A stretch of 53,484 nucleotides of DNA from Nevskia sp. (lineage in GTDB: Bacteria > Pseudomonadota > Gammaproteobacteria > Nevskiales > Nevskiaceae): positions 1 through 53,484 of the forward strand of contig JADHNH010000012.1 of the NCBI GenBank assembly GCA_016779605.1, in the 5' to 3' direction. Each line of letters begins with the position of its first letter. The first letter of the stretch is position 1. A model generated the notes under the pieces. The model did no database searches, was not told where the DNA came from, and saw nothing but the letters and a program-made list of their open reading frames with translations. The position numbers were made by a program, and so were the translations under genes. This document shows, one piece after another, positions 26,959 through 35,201 of this stretch.

Positions 26959-28020
26959 TCAGAACGAAATGTCGATGTCGAACAGGTCCGCCGTTTCCTC
27001 GCCCGCGGCGCCGACCTCCTGTTCCTGGCTGGCGACGAAGTCGTCGAGCGAGCCGGCCGGCACCAGGGTCATGCATTCAGCCTTGTAGCGCATCAGGCGC
27101 ACCATGGCCCAAGGATAGTAAAAGCCCAGGGTCAGCAGGGTGAACAGCCAGTTGCCGAAATAGATGACGAACAGCGGCCACACCGACAGGCGGTACTCGA
27201 AACGGTGTTCGCCCAGCCGCGTGCCGTTCCAGATCAGGTTTTGCAGGCGGGCGTTGAAAAAGGCGCTGTAGAGCAGGAACAGCGTGATCACGACGAACAT
27301 GAACGCCGCGGTGGCCAGCGCCGGCGGCGGTGCCTTGGCCAGCGCCTTGAGCCCGCCGGAGCCGCCGAGCGTGACCGAAATGAAGATCGCAATCCCCGCG
27401 ATGGCGGCAATCAGCAGCAGCCAGGCCTGCACGTAGATCGCATAGAACGCGCCGGCCCGCGGGGCGAAGCTGAACGCAGCCTGGCCGAAGCGCGCCTCGC
27501 CGTGCTGGTAGCGCTTCAGCTTCCAGTGGAAATACGGCGCGGCCAGCCCCAGCGTGACGATGGTCAGCAGGTAGCCGAACAGGAAGGTGACGTAGGCCTG
27601 CCCGACCGAGCCGTGGAAGCTGAAGCGCAAGCCGCGGTAGCTGCTGTTGTGCAGGCGGAACCGCATGGAATTGCGCAGCAGCACCGGCAGCACCGCCGCC
27701 AGCAGCACCAGCACGGCTACGCCGAACAGCGTCGACACACGGAACCCGAACTTGTACAGCAGCAGCAGCACCAGGGCGACGATGCGCCCCTTGAGGATCG
27801 TCAGCGGCTGCCCCCAGTACTCGAACGACGATCCGTCCAGCTCGGTGTTGCGGTACATGTACTGCAGCCGCCGCACCTTGGCCCAGGCTCCGTAGATCCC
27901 CAGCGTGACGATCGTCAGCGCGAGATTGACGATCCAGATGCGGAAATAATCGCCGCCGGTGCCGTGAAAGCGCACGGGCTGCGGCGGCGGCTGCAACGGC
28001 TGCGTCGCACTGAAGTCCAC
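26959..28020 (-). CDS. DUF898 (YjgN-family) multi-span membrane protein
   Basis: A 353-residue membrane protein of DUF898. The QPVRFHGTGGDYFRIWIVNLALTIVTLGIYGAWAK opening (in short: VRFHG, FRIW and LGIYGAWAK) is the family signature and recurs weakly in the second half (YFGNWLFTLLTLGFYYPWA), suggesting an internal duplication. About eight to nine helices. No ATG is available near the conserved start; GTG at 28020 with a run of six G residues seven bases upstream is chosen. It precedes the M48 peptidase gene. Function of the family is unknown. Confidence 0.85.
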   Translation of the reverse strand: MDFSATQPLQPPPQPVRFHGTGGDYFRIWIVNLALTIVTLGIYGAWAKVRRLQYMYRNTELDGSSFEYWGQPLTILKGRIVALVLLLLYKFGFRVSTLFGVAVLVLLAAVLPVLLRNSMRFRLHNSSYRGLRFSFHGSVGQAYVTFLFGYLLTIVTLGLAAPYFHWKLKRYQHGEARFGQAAFSFAPRAGAFYAIYVQAWLLLIAAIAGIAIFISVTLGGSGGLKALAKAPPPALATAAFMFVVITLFLLYSAFFNARLQNLIWNGTRLGEHRFEYRLSVWPLFVIYFGNWLFTLLTLGFYYPWAMVRLMRYKAECMTLVPAGSLDDFVASQEQEVGAAGEETADLFDIDISF

Positions 28021-28147
28021 ATCGCCCCCCAAGCCGCCGAGTTGCGGCGCGGTATTAGGAATTTTTTGATCGAAGCCGACTCCCTGCCCGCACGATAGCT
28101 CATTTGCCTCGGACGGGGCCAGCGCAGTCGCGCGCGACCGGCAGGCT

Positions 28148-29266
28148 TCAGGACAACGACACCCCCAGCGCCGCGCCGATGCCGTAGGTAAGCCCCGCCG
28201 CGGCGCAGCCGAACAGCGCCTGCCGCGCGGCGGAAAACCAGGGGCCGCGGCCGTTGAACAGCGAGGTGAGCACGCCGACCATGCACAGCGCCGCGCCGCT
28301 GGCGGCCACGCTGGCGCCGATCGCCCAGGCGCCGTGCAGCCAGAAGAACGGCGCGATCGGAAAAACCGCACCCGCGGAGAACAGGGCGAACGAAGTGGCG
28401 GCCGCGCTCCAGGCATTGCCGCCGAGTTCGGCCGGGTCGATCCCCAGCTCCTCGCGCGCCAGGGTGTCGAGCGCACCCTTCTTGTCCTTCATCAGCTCGG
28501 CAGCCACCCGCTGCGCATCGGCCTTGGGCAGGCCCTTGGCCTGGAAGATCAGCGCCAGCTCGTTCTGCTCGGCCTGCGGGGTCTGCTCCAGCTCCTCGGC
28601 CTCCTTGCCGATCTGGGTCTGCGCCAGCTCCCGCGCATTGGTGACCGACAGCCATTCGCCCAGCGCCATCGAGCAGGCGCCCGCCGCCAGGCCGGCCAGG
28701 CCGGTCAGCAGGATCGCGCGGCTGCCGGTGCCGGCGCCGGCCACGCCCATGATCAGGCAGAAGGTGGACACCAGGCCGTCGTTGGCGCCGAGCACGGCGG
28801 CACGCAGGTTGTTGCCCGAGCCGCCGCGGTGCCAGGGCTCGGCCCGGCCGATCGCCGCGCCGGCGGAAATGCCACCGGTGCTGGCGGCCACCGCCTGCAC
28901 CACCGCGGCATGGCCGCGCTCCTCGGCCGAGATGGCCTGGGCGTCGCTCTGGCCGGCGTACTTGTCGCGGTCGGCGAATTCTGCGGCGGCGATGGTGGGC
29001 AGCACGAAGCGCGGCCCAAAGCGCCGCGCCAGCCGCGCCAGCAGGCGCGTGCGGAACGCCGGCACGAACGACGGCTCGCTGACGCCGGCCGCCGCTAGCT
29101 TGTCGCGCCAGATCTGCGCATGCGCGGCCTCGGCCTGCGACAGCTGCAGGAACAGGTCCCTGCGCACCGGATCGGCCTCCGCCGCCGCCAATGCCGCGTA
29201 CATTGCCGCGCCGTTGAGCTCGTCGGCGAGATTGTCCTGGTAGCGCCTGGAATCCGTGCTGTTCAT
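28148..29266 (-). CDS. MbfA-like fusion: ferritin-like domain plus VIT1/CCC1 transporter
   Basis: In this 372-residue protein the first 150 residues form a rubrerythrin/ferritin-like four-helix domain (DELNGAAMYAALAAAE, LSQAEAAHAQIW, EERGHAA), and the rest is a VIT1/CCC1 iron-manganese transporter with GANDGLVSTFCLIMGVAGA, GACSMALGEWLSV and C-terminal helices. This is the layout of MbfA, an iron exporter linked to hydrogen peroxide resistance in rhizobia. ATG at 29266; divergent from an MDR reductase gene across 125 bases. An Irr or Fur binding site was not found. Confidence 0.88.
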   Translation of the reverse strand: MNSTDSRRYQDNLADELNGAAMYAALAAAEADPVRRDLFLQLSQAEAAHAQIWRDKLAAAGVSEPSFVPAFRTRLLARLARRFGPRFVLPTIAAAEFADRDKYAGQSDAQAISAEERGHAAVVQAVAASTGGISAGAAIGRAEPWHRGGSGNNLRAAVLGANDGLVSTFCLIMGVAGAGTGSRAILLTGLAGLAAGACSMALGEWLSVTNARELAQTQIGKEAEELEQTPQAEQNELALIFQAKGLPKADAQRVAAELMKDKKGALDTLAREELGIDPAELGGNAWSAAATSFALFSAGAVFPIAPFFWLHGAWAIGASVAASGAALCMVGVLTSLFNGRGPWFSAARQALFGCAAAGLTYGIGAALGVSLS

Positions 29267-29391
29267 GCCGGCCCCCGCCGTCCGCGTTGCGTGGGCCGAG
29301 CATGCACAAACGGCGGCGTGGTGCACAATACCGCGTGGCCGCCGCCGCTCCGCACCGGCCGCCGCACCCCATCATTCGAGGAGACCGCGAC

Positions 29392-30399
29392 ATGAGCGCC
29401 AGCACCAACCGGCAGTGGATCCTGGCCAGCCGCCCCACCGCGATGGTCGGCCCCGAGCACTTCACCCTGCGCCAGGCCGCGGTGCCGGAGCCGGCCGCGG
29501 GCGAGGTGCTGGTGCGCCAGCACGTCATTTCGGTGGACCCCGCCAACCGCGCCTGGATGATGCCGATGCCGACCTACAAGGCGCCGGTCAACCCCGGCGA
29601 CGTCATGCACGGCTTCGCCCTGGGCGAGGTGCTGCGCTCCAACGACCCCGGCTTCAAGCCCGGCGACCTGGTCGAAGGCATGATGGGCTGGCAGGAATAC
29701 GCGGCAATGCCGGCGCGCGAGCTCACCCGGCGCAACCCGGCGTATTCGCACGAAATGCTGCTCAGCCTGCTCGGCATCACCGGCCTGACCGCCTACTACG
29801 GCCTGCTCGACGTCGGCACGCCCAAGGCCGGCGAGACCGTTGTGGTCTCCGCCGCCGCCGGCGCGGTCGGCAGCATCGTCGGCCAGATCGCCCGGATCAA
29901 GGGCTGCCGCGTGGTCGGCACCGCCGGCGGCGCCGACAAGTGCCAGTGGCTGAAACAGGAGCTCGGCTTCGACGAGGCGCTCGACTACCGCAGCGGCGAC
30001 ATGCGCAAGGCGCTGGCGCAGGCCTGCCCCAAGGGCATCGACGTGTATTTCGACAATACCGGCGGCGACGTGCTGCAGGCGGCCCTGTTGTCGATGCGGG
30101 TCAAGGGCCGCATCGTCTGCTGCGGCGCGGTCTCGCAGTACAACGCCGGCCAGCCGGCGCCCGGCCCGGTGGGCGTGCCCGCCCTGCTGGTGACCAAGCG
30201 CCTGCGCATGGAAGGCTTCATCGTCATGGACTTCTTCGCCACCCGCGACAAGGCCGAAGCCGAGCTGCACCAGTGGTACCGCGAAGGCAAGATCAAGTCG
30301 CCGGTGGAAGTGGTCAAGGGTTTCGAAAACACCCCGGCGGCGATGATCCGCCTGTTCCAGGGCGACCACCGCGGCAAGCTGCTGGTGGATGTGCGGTAA
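29392..30399 (+). CDS. NADP-dependent MDR oxidoreductase (CurA/alkenal reductase-like)
   Basis: A 335-residue zinc-independent medium-chain reductase. It has the RQWILASRPT start, PGDVMHGFALGEV, LLSLLGITGLTAYYGLL, and the NADPH-binding motif SAAAGAVGSIVGQIAR followed by VVGTAGGADKC, as in leukotriene B4 12-hydroxydehydrogenase or bacterial CurA enzymes that reduce activated double bonds. No zinc-ligand cysteine cluster is present. GAGGAG lies eight bases before the ATG. It is divergent from the MbfA-like gene, and the following intergenic region is packed with repeats. Confidence 0.9.
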   Translation: MSASTNRQWILASRPTAMVGPEHFTLRQAAVPEPAAGEVLVRQHVISVDPANRAWMMPMPTYKAPVNPGDVMHGFALGEVLRSNDPGFKPGDLVEGMMGWQEYAAMPARELTRRNPAYSHEMLLSLLGITGLTAYYGLLDVGTPKAGETVVVSAAAGAVGSIVGQIARIKGCRVVGTAGGADKCQWLKQELGFDEALDYRSGDMRKALAQACPKGIDVYFDNTGGDVLQAALLSMRVKGRIVCCGAVSQYNAGQPAPGPVGVPALLVTKRLRMEGFIVMDFFATRDKAEAELHQWYREGKIKSPVEVVKGFENTPAAMIRLFQGDHRGKLLVDVR

Positions 30400-30421
30400 G
30401 GACGGGAATCGGGACTGCCTC

Positions 30422-30561
30422 GCGAATCGCGAATCGGGAATCGGGAATCGGGAATCGGGAATCGGGAATCGGGAATCGGGAATCGGGAATCGGGAATCGG
30501 GAATCGGGAATCGGGAATCGGGAATCGGGAATCGGGAATCGGGAATCGGGAATCGGGAATC
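30422..30561. repeat. 7-bp tandem array, 18 GGGAATC copies plus two GCGAATC units
   Basis: Two GCGAATC units (30422-30435) are followed by exactly 18 perfect GGGAATC units (30436-30561). Perfect copies suggest recent slippage. A shorter inverted counterpart lies at 30741-30786. Such arrays are a known feature of Xanthomonadaceae intergenic DNA. It lies between two convergent genes. Confidence 0.95.
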
Positions 30562-30643
30562 GCAAAAGGCTCGGTTGGCCCGCGACACCTGTCAAGCAGG
30601 TTTCAGGGCAGCGCCCGCACTAACACCACAGCGCATCTCAGGC

Positions 30644-30730
30644 TGTCATTCCGAGCGGAGCGAGGAATCTGGCCGAACCACTTTCGCCGGAAGCGTCCCG
30701 GCCAGATTCCTCGCTCCGCTCGGAATGACA
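30644..30730. repeat. Palindromic element, perfect 31-bp inverted repeat (copy 1)
   Basis: Arms 30644-30674 and 30700-30730 are perfect inverted repeats (starting TGTCATTCCGAGCGGAGCGA, ending with its reverse complement), separated by 25 bases. A degenerate relative lies at 37338-37393. The element has no coding capacity and no transposase, so it looks like a MITE- or REP-like mobile palindrome or a bidirectional terminator. It sits between convergent transcription units. Confidence 0.9.
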
Positions 30731-30740
30731 GGGCTTTTTC

Positions 30741-30786
30741 GATTCCCGATTCCCGATTCCCGATTCCCGCGGCAGTCCCGATTCCC
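30741..30786. repeat. Inverted counterpart of the GGGAATC array
   Basis: Four GATTCCC units at 30741-30768 and one at 30780-30786, separated by GCGGCAGTCCC. With the array at 30422-30561 it brackets the 31-bp palindrome, so RNA across the whole block could fold back on itself. Confidence 0.9.
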
Positions 30787-30791
30787 GTTCT

Positions 30792-31685
30792 TCAAAGCGC
30801 GCGGATGCTGTTCACGCCGGTCTGCGCCGGATTCGCCCGCACCCACTGCTCCAGCGGATTGGCCTGCTTCCAGCCGGCGGCGTATTCGCCCAGGGTGCCG
30901 AAGTGCACGCCGCGCTGGTCCGCCATGTGTCGAATCAGGCGCTCCAACATGGTGATGCGGTGGCCGCGGGCGATGAACTCGGGGTGCAGGGTCAGGTTGA
31001 AGAAGCCGCCGGGGCAGTTCTTCAGGGCGTAGTCGAAATCGCCCTGCCAGATCTCCTCCACCTGCGAGGGCGCGGCGTAGCCCTGGTTGAAGCCGAGCAC
31101 GAACTCGAACGCGGGAAAGTCGTCCAGCCCCCAGGTCACCGGCAGCTCCACCAGCTCGGTGATCTTGCCGAACTGGTAGGGCTCGTCCAGCGACCAGCGG
31201 TCGCCCTGGCGCAGGTAGTAGCCGTAGAAATCGTGCGCCATGCAGCTCGAGTCGTAGACGAAGCCGTATTCCAGCAACAGCTCCACCGACACCGGGCTCA
31301 AGTCCCAGGCCGGCGAACGGTAGCCTTGCGGCCGTACGCCGGCGGCGCGGTGCAGCGCCTCCAGGCCGCGGTCCAGCAGGCGCTTTTCGCCGGCGCGGTC
31401 GAAGCTGGCCGGGTTTTCGTGCACCCAGCCGTGGTGGCAGATCTCGTGGCCGGCGTCGCGGATCGCCTTGACCAGGTCCGGGAAGGCGCAGGCGGTATGG
31501 CCGGGTATGGCGAACGTGGCGGTCACGCCCAGCCGCTTGAGCAGCGGCAGCAGCCGCGGCACCGCCACCGCGGCGTACTCGCCGCGCGAGATCATGCTGG
31601 GATTGTTGGACTTCACCGAGCCGATCCAGGACGACATGGCGTCGAAGTCGAAGGTGATGCAGGCGGTCAAAACGGGCAATGCCAT
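30792..31685 (-). CDS. Polysaccharide deacetylase-family protein
   Basis: A 297-residue NodB-fold hydrolase. The catalytic aspartate pair is in ITFDFDAMSSW near residue 12, the metal histidines in CHHGWVHENP around residue 88, and the RSPAWDLSP block follows, as in cytoplasmic allantoinase-type (PuuE-like) deacetylases rather than secreted chitin deacetylases. There is no signal peptide. It starts 24 bases after the amidase stop, so amidase and deacetylase are probably coexpressed and may act in sequence on one nitrogen compound. Confidence 0.85.
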   Translation of the reverse strand: MALPVLTACITFDFDAMSSWIGSVKSNNPSMISRGEYAAVAVPRLLPLLKRLGVTATFAIPGHTACAFPDLVKAIRDAGHEICHHGWVHENPASFDRAGEKRLLDRGLEALHRAAGVRPQGYRSPAWDLSPVSVELLLEYGFVYDSSCMAHDFYGYYLRQGDRWSLDEPYQFGKITELVELPVTWGLDDFPAFEFVLGFNQGYAAPSQVEEIWQGDFDYALKNCPGGFFNLTLHPEFIARGHRITMLERLIRHMADQRGVHFGTLGEYAAGWKQANPLEQWVRANPAQTGVNSIRAL

Positions 31686-31709
31686 GGTCGTGCTCCTGCG
31701 AAGGGGAAA

Positions 31710-33137
31710 TCAGGCGGGCTGCAGCGCAGGCCGCCGTGCAGCCCAAGGCCGCGCCTGCTCGAGCTGCGCGGCCAGCCGGAACAGCTGGTCCTCGCGGCCG
31801 AAGCCGGCGACGAAATGCAGGCCGATCGGCAGGCCGCCGGCGCTTTGCGCCAGCGGCACCGACATGGCCGGCTGCCCGGTCACGTTGAACAGCGCCAGGA
31901 ACGGCGCGAACGAGCCCTTGTGGTCGAACCAGCCGTGCGTGGTCAGGCCCGGCGCGTTCTGGTTGTAGGTGCCCAGCGGCTGCGCCGGGCGCGAAGTGGT
32001 GGGCGTCAGCAGCACGTCGTATTGCGTGAAGAACGGCGCCACCGCCCGGCACACGCGGTTGAGCGCGCCCGGCACCCACAGCAGGTCCTTGGCCGAAAGC
32101 CCGCGGCCGTACTCGTAGGCCGAATAGGTCGCCGTCTCCAGCACGTCCAGCCCAGGCTTGCGGCCGGTGGCCTCGGCCAGCGCCTCCGTCCAGGTATAGA
32201 TGCCGGCGGCCCAGCCGCGGATGCAGGCTTCGCGGAATTCCTGGTAACTGAAGTTCGGTCCGGCCTCTTCCACCGTGTGGCCGAGCGCCTCGCACAGGCG
32301 CGCCGCGGCTTCGGTGGCAGCCACGCACTCCGTGTCGATGGGAGCACCGGAAAACGCGCGGGTGCTGTAGGCGATGCGCAGGCGGCCGGGCGCCTGCCGG
32401 ATCTCCTCGCGGTAGGACGCCGCCGGCCGGGCGATGGCATACGGGTCGCCGGGCGCCGGCCCTTCGATCAGGTCCAGCAGCGCGGCGGCGTCGCGCACGG
32501 TGCGCGTCAGCGCGTTTTCGATGCCCATGCCGAACAGCGCCTCGCCCATGTCCGGCGCCAGGCTCACGCGCCCGCGCGTGGGCTTCAGGCCAAACAGGCC
32601 GTTGCATGCCGCCGGGATGCGGATCGAGCCGGCGCCGTCGTTGGCGTGCGCCGCCGGCACGATGCCGGCCATCACCGCGGCGCCTGCCCCGCCGCTGGAA
32701 CCGCCGGCCATGCGCCCCAGGTCCCAGGGGTTGCGGGTCGGCCCGTTGGCCACCGGCTCGGTGGTGCAGCCGTGGCCGAATTCCGGAGTGTTGCTGCGCC
32801 CGATGCTGACCAGGCCGGCCCGCCGGAACCGCAGCATCAGCTCGGTGTCGGTCGGCGTGGTCACGCCCCGCGCCATGCGGCTGCCCATCTCGAGCTTGCC
32901 GCCGCCGCGGTGCACCAGGATGTCCTTGATCAGGAACGGCACGCCGTAGAGCGCGCCGTTGGCATCCACCCGGTCGAGCTCGTCCTCGAAGGTCTCCAGC
33001 ACCGCGTTGATGCGCGGGTTGAATGCCTCCACCGCCTGCAGCGCCAGCCCCATCAACTCGCGCGGCTGCACTTCCCGTCGCCGCACCAGCTCCGCCAGGG
33101 CGGTGGCATCCAGCGCCCGGTATTCTTCGAGATTCAA
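31710..33137 (-). CDS. Amidase (amidase-signature family)
   Basis: A 475-residue amidase-signature enzyme with the catalytic Lys in FLIKDI, the cis-Ser in GGSSGGAGAAV and the nucleophile Ser in DGAGSIRIPAACNGLFGLKPTRGR (in short GSIRIPA). A TTG at 33137 has GGAGG five bases upstream and gives an N-terminus (NLEEYRALDATALAEL) typical of the family; the only other start is an upstream GTG at 33209 with an unlikely extension. I therefore choose TTG. Substrate unknown; the adjacent deacetylase suggests a shared route. Confidence 0.85.
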   Translation of the reverse strand: MNLEEYRALDATALAELVRRREVQPRELMGLALQAVEAFNPRINAVLETFEDELDRVDANGALYGVPFLIKDILVHRGGGKLEMGSRMARGVTTPTDTELMLRFRRAGLVSIGRSNTPEFGHGCTTEPVANGPTRNPWDLGRMAGGSSGGAGAAVMAGIVPAAHANDGAGSIRIPAACNGLFGLKPTRGRVSLAPDMGEALFGMGIENALTRTVRDAAALLDLIEGPAPGDPYAIARPAASYREEIRQAPGRLRIAYSTRAFSGAPIDTECVAATEAAARLCEALGHTVEEAGPNFSYQEFREACIRGWAAGIYTWTEALAEATGRKPGLDVLETATYSAYEYGRGLSAKDLLWVPGALNRVCRAVAPFFTQYDVLLTPTTSRPAQPLGTYNQNAPGLTTHGWFDHKGSFAPFLALFNVTGQPAMSVPLAQSAGGLPIGLHFVAGFGREDQLFRLAAQLEQARPWAARRPALQPA

Positions 33138-33319
33138 TTCTTCCTCCGTCCCCAAGGCTGCGGTCCAGCCAAGACGGCTGCGTTGTAATTGTGCGAACGG
33201 CGCTTGCACGCCAATTGCTAGAGATGCTAAACGGTGTCGCCACCCGTTGAAAAGCTGGGCGCGCCGTTGCCGCGTCCGCTCTGGGCCGGGTTACAGGAAA
33301 GGCGTCCGATGAGGTGCAC

Positions 33320-33721
33320 ATGAAGACCGTTCCGTACCTTCTGCTCCCCTGCCTGCTGTTGGCCGCGCCAGCGCCGGCGCAGGATGTCCAGCCCGGCAGC
33401 TGGAACATCGAGATGGCGCTTGCCATCGGCGAGGAAAAGCCGCCGCCCAGCGCCACAACAATGTGCCTGAACAACCTCGACGAAATGGTCAACGCCGGCA
33501 GCGGCTGCGCGGCCCATACCACCTCGGCCAGCGGCGGCCATGTCGAAATGAGCCTGTCCTGCGACGTCAACGGCCTGAAGATGAACGGCACCGGCAGCCT
33601 CGCGGTGGCCCCTACCCGGGTCGACGGCACGCTCAACCTGACCATGCAGATGGCCGGCGACAATCCGGTGCCCTCGGTCACCACCTTGCATGCCGTGCGC
33701 CTCGGCGACTGCACGAAATGA
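33320..33721 (+). CDS. DUF3617-family secreted protein
   Basis: A 133-residue protein with a signal peptide (KTVPYLLLPCLLLAAPAPAQ, cleaved after AQ) and a mature part that opens DVQPGSWNIEM, typical of DUF3617. Four cysteines at about the middle and end (MCLNN, GCAAH, SCDVNG, GDCTK) suggest two disulfides. GAGG stands five bases before the ATG. The gene overlaps the following GNAT gene by four bases. Role unknown; likely periplasmic. Confidence 0.8.
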   Translation: MKTVPYLLLPCLLLAAPAPAQDVQPGSWNIEMALAIGEEKPPPSATTMCLNNLDEMVNAGSGCAAHTTSASGGHVEMSLSCDVNGLKMNGTGSLAVAPTRVDGTLNLTMQMAGDNPVPSVTTLHAVRLGDCTK

Positions 33722-34185
33722 TGCGCATCGCCCCTGGCGACCTGGCCGACCCGCGCATCGTCGCCTTGCTGGAGACCCACCTGCGCACCGCCCGGGCCGA
33801 GACCGCGCCCGGCAGCGCGCACGCCCTGGACCTCTCCGGCCTGCAGTCGCCGGACATCCGCTTGTGGGCGATCTGGCAGGGCGACACCCTCGCCGGCGTC
33901 GGTGCGCTCAAGCGGCTGTCGCCGGATCACGGCGAGGTGAAGTCCATGCACACCGCCCAGGGCCTGCGCCGCCAGGGCGCCGGCAACGCCATGCTGCGCC
34001 ACATCATCGCCGCCGCGCGCGCCGGCGGCCTGCGGCGCCTGAGCCTGGAGACCGGCTCCTGGGACTATTTCCGCCCAGCGCGCGCACTCTACGCGCGCCA
34101 CGGCTTCGCCGAATGCCCGCCCTTCGGGGACTACCTGCCCGACCCCAACAGCGTGTTCATGACGCTCGACCTGTCGGGCAGCTGA
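33718..34185 (+). CDS. GNAT-family N-acetyltransferase
   Basis: A 155-residue acetyltransferase. The acetyl-CoA binding loop is GLRRQGAGNAMLRHII (R/QxxGxG/A type), with upstream strands DTLAGVGALKRL and downstream LSLETGSWDYFRPARALYARHGF, the family C-terminal pattern. The start overlaps the DUF3617 stop as ATGATGA; either ATG (33718 or 33721) is possible. Substrate unknown. Confidence 0.88.
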   Translation: MMRIAPGDLADPRIVALLETHLRTARAETAPGSAHALDLSGLQSPDIRLWAIWQGDTLAGVGALKRLSPDHGEVKSMHTAQGLRRQGAGNAMLRHIIAAARAGGLRRLSLETGSWDYFRPARALYARHGFAECPPFGDYLPDPNSVFMTLDLSGS

Positions 34186-34209
34186 AGCGGGGGTATCGCG
34201 GCGGCGGCT

Positions 34210-35118
34210 TTAGCCCGCCGCCATGGCGCTGTCCTCCGCCACCGGGATGACCTCGTCGAAGCGCGCGTAGTCGATGTGCTCGTTGCCGTCCTCGTCGGTG
34301 TACAGCAGGTCCCGGTAGCGGTGGTTCCAGCGGATTTGCGCCCAGCCGTAGCGCACCCGCGCGATCAGCGATTGCGACGTGCTCTCGTCGATGCCGTGCA
34401 GGCTGAGCAGCAGCGCCACCTCGTCGCGCTGCAGGCTCTCGGCGGTCTGGCCATGCAGCGGCGAGCCGGGCTCGATCACATGCATGAGCACCCAGCCGAG
34501 CAGGAACAGCGGATGATCCTCGCGCACCAGCTTGAGGTCGTGGACGCGGCGCATCCAGCTGCCGTCCGAGCCGAGCTCGCGCCGCAGCAGGCGCAGGTTG
34601 GCATGGGCGTCGACGATGACGTTCTGGCGCGCGTTGGCGGCGCGGATCATCAGCAGGGTCTGCCCGTCCACCTCGCGCACCACCGCCCATTGGGCAAAGC
34701 GCACGCGCGCCCGCGGCCGCGAAAAGCGGCTGAACATGATGCCGGTCAGCAGCGCCACGCTCATCACGCCGAAGAAGATTTCCACGGTGGCGACGACATG
34801 CGCGTACAGGGACTGCGGGTGCATGTCGCCATAGCCGACCGTGGCCATGGTCTCCACGCTGAAGAAGAACGCGCCGGCGAAGCCCGCCGGGTTCTGGTTG
34901 GCGATCGCGCCGTCGCCGAGGCTGTAGATGGCGGCGAACAGCAGGTTCAGGCAGACGAAGCACAGGCCCAACACCGCGAACAGGGCGCCCCAGCTCATGG
35001 TCATGCTGTAGTGGTAGAGGTCGCGCAGGAACTGCCGACGCATGCCGTGCGAGATCACCACCGCGGTGTCGATCTGCAGCCTGCGGCCGCGATTATGGAG
35101 ATGACCCGGCATTTTCAT
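34210..35118 (-). CDS. Inward-rectifier-type potassium channel (KirBac-like)
   Basis: A 302-residue channel. Two transmembrane helices (SWGALFAVLGLCFVCLNLLF and VATVEIFFGVMSVALLTGIMF) flank the pore helix and selectivity filter TMATVGYGDMHP (TVGYG). The remaining C-terminal half is a soluble immunoglobulin-like cytoplasmic domain (RVHDLKLVREDHPLFLLGWVLMHVIEPGSPL), typical of Kir channels. The ATG at 35118 is chosen; an internal ATG at 35112 is also possible. It converges on the GNAT gene 24 bases away. Confidence 0.92.
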   Translation of the reverse strand: MKMPGHLHNRGRRLQIDTAVVISHGMRRQFLRDLYHYSMTMSWGALFAVLGLCFVCLNLLFAAIYSLGDGAIANQNPAGFAGAFFFSVETMATVGYGDMHPQSLYAHVVATVEIFFGVMSVALLTGIMFSRFSRPRARVRFAQWAVVREVDGQTLLMIRAANARQNVIVDAHANLRLLRRELGSDGSWMRRVHDLKLVREDHPLFLLGWVLMHVIEPGSPLHGQTAESLQRDEVALLLSLHGIDESTSQSLIARVRYGWAQIRWNHRYRDLLYTDEDGNEHIDYARFDEVIPVAEDSAMAAG

Positions 35119-35201
35119 CGGCTCAACGACGCTCCCCCGAGACGCCTGGCCGGACCGCCGGCGCCGCACCGGCGCCGAGGCGATACTGCCGGCTCGTCGA
35201 G

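Noticed and set aside
30422-30561. CRISPR-like array
   Set aside because: Units are 7 bp with no spacers and no cas genes nearby, so it is a simple tandem repeat.
30644-30730. Insertion sequence ends
   Set aside because: The inverted repeat encloses only 25 bases with no transposase and no target duplication that I can see.
30646-34101. Minus-strand open frame of about 1,150 codons
   Set aside because: It is out of frame with the deacetylase and amidase genes, which have clear domains and ribosome sites. Its translation has no recognisable family.
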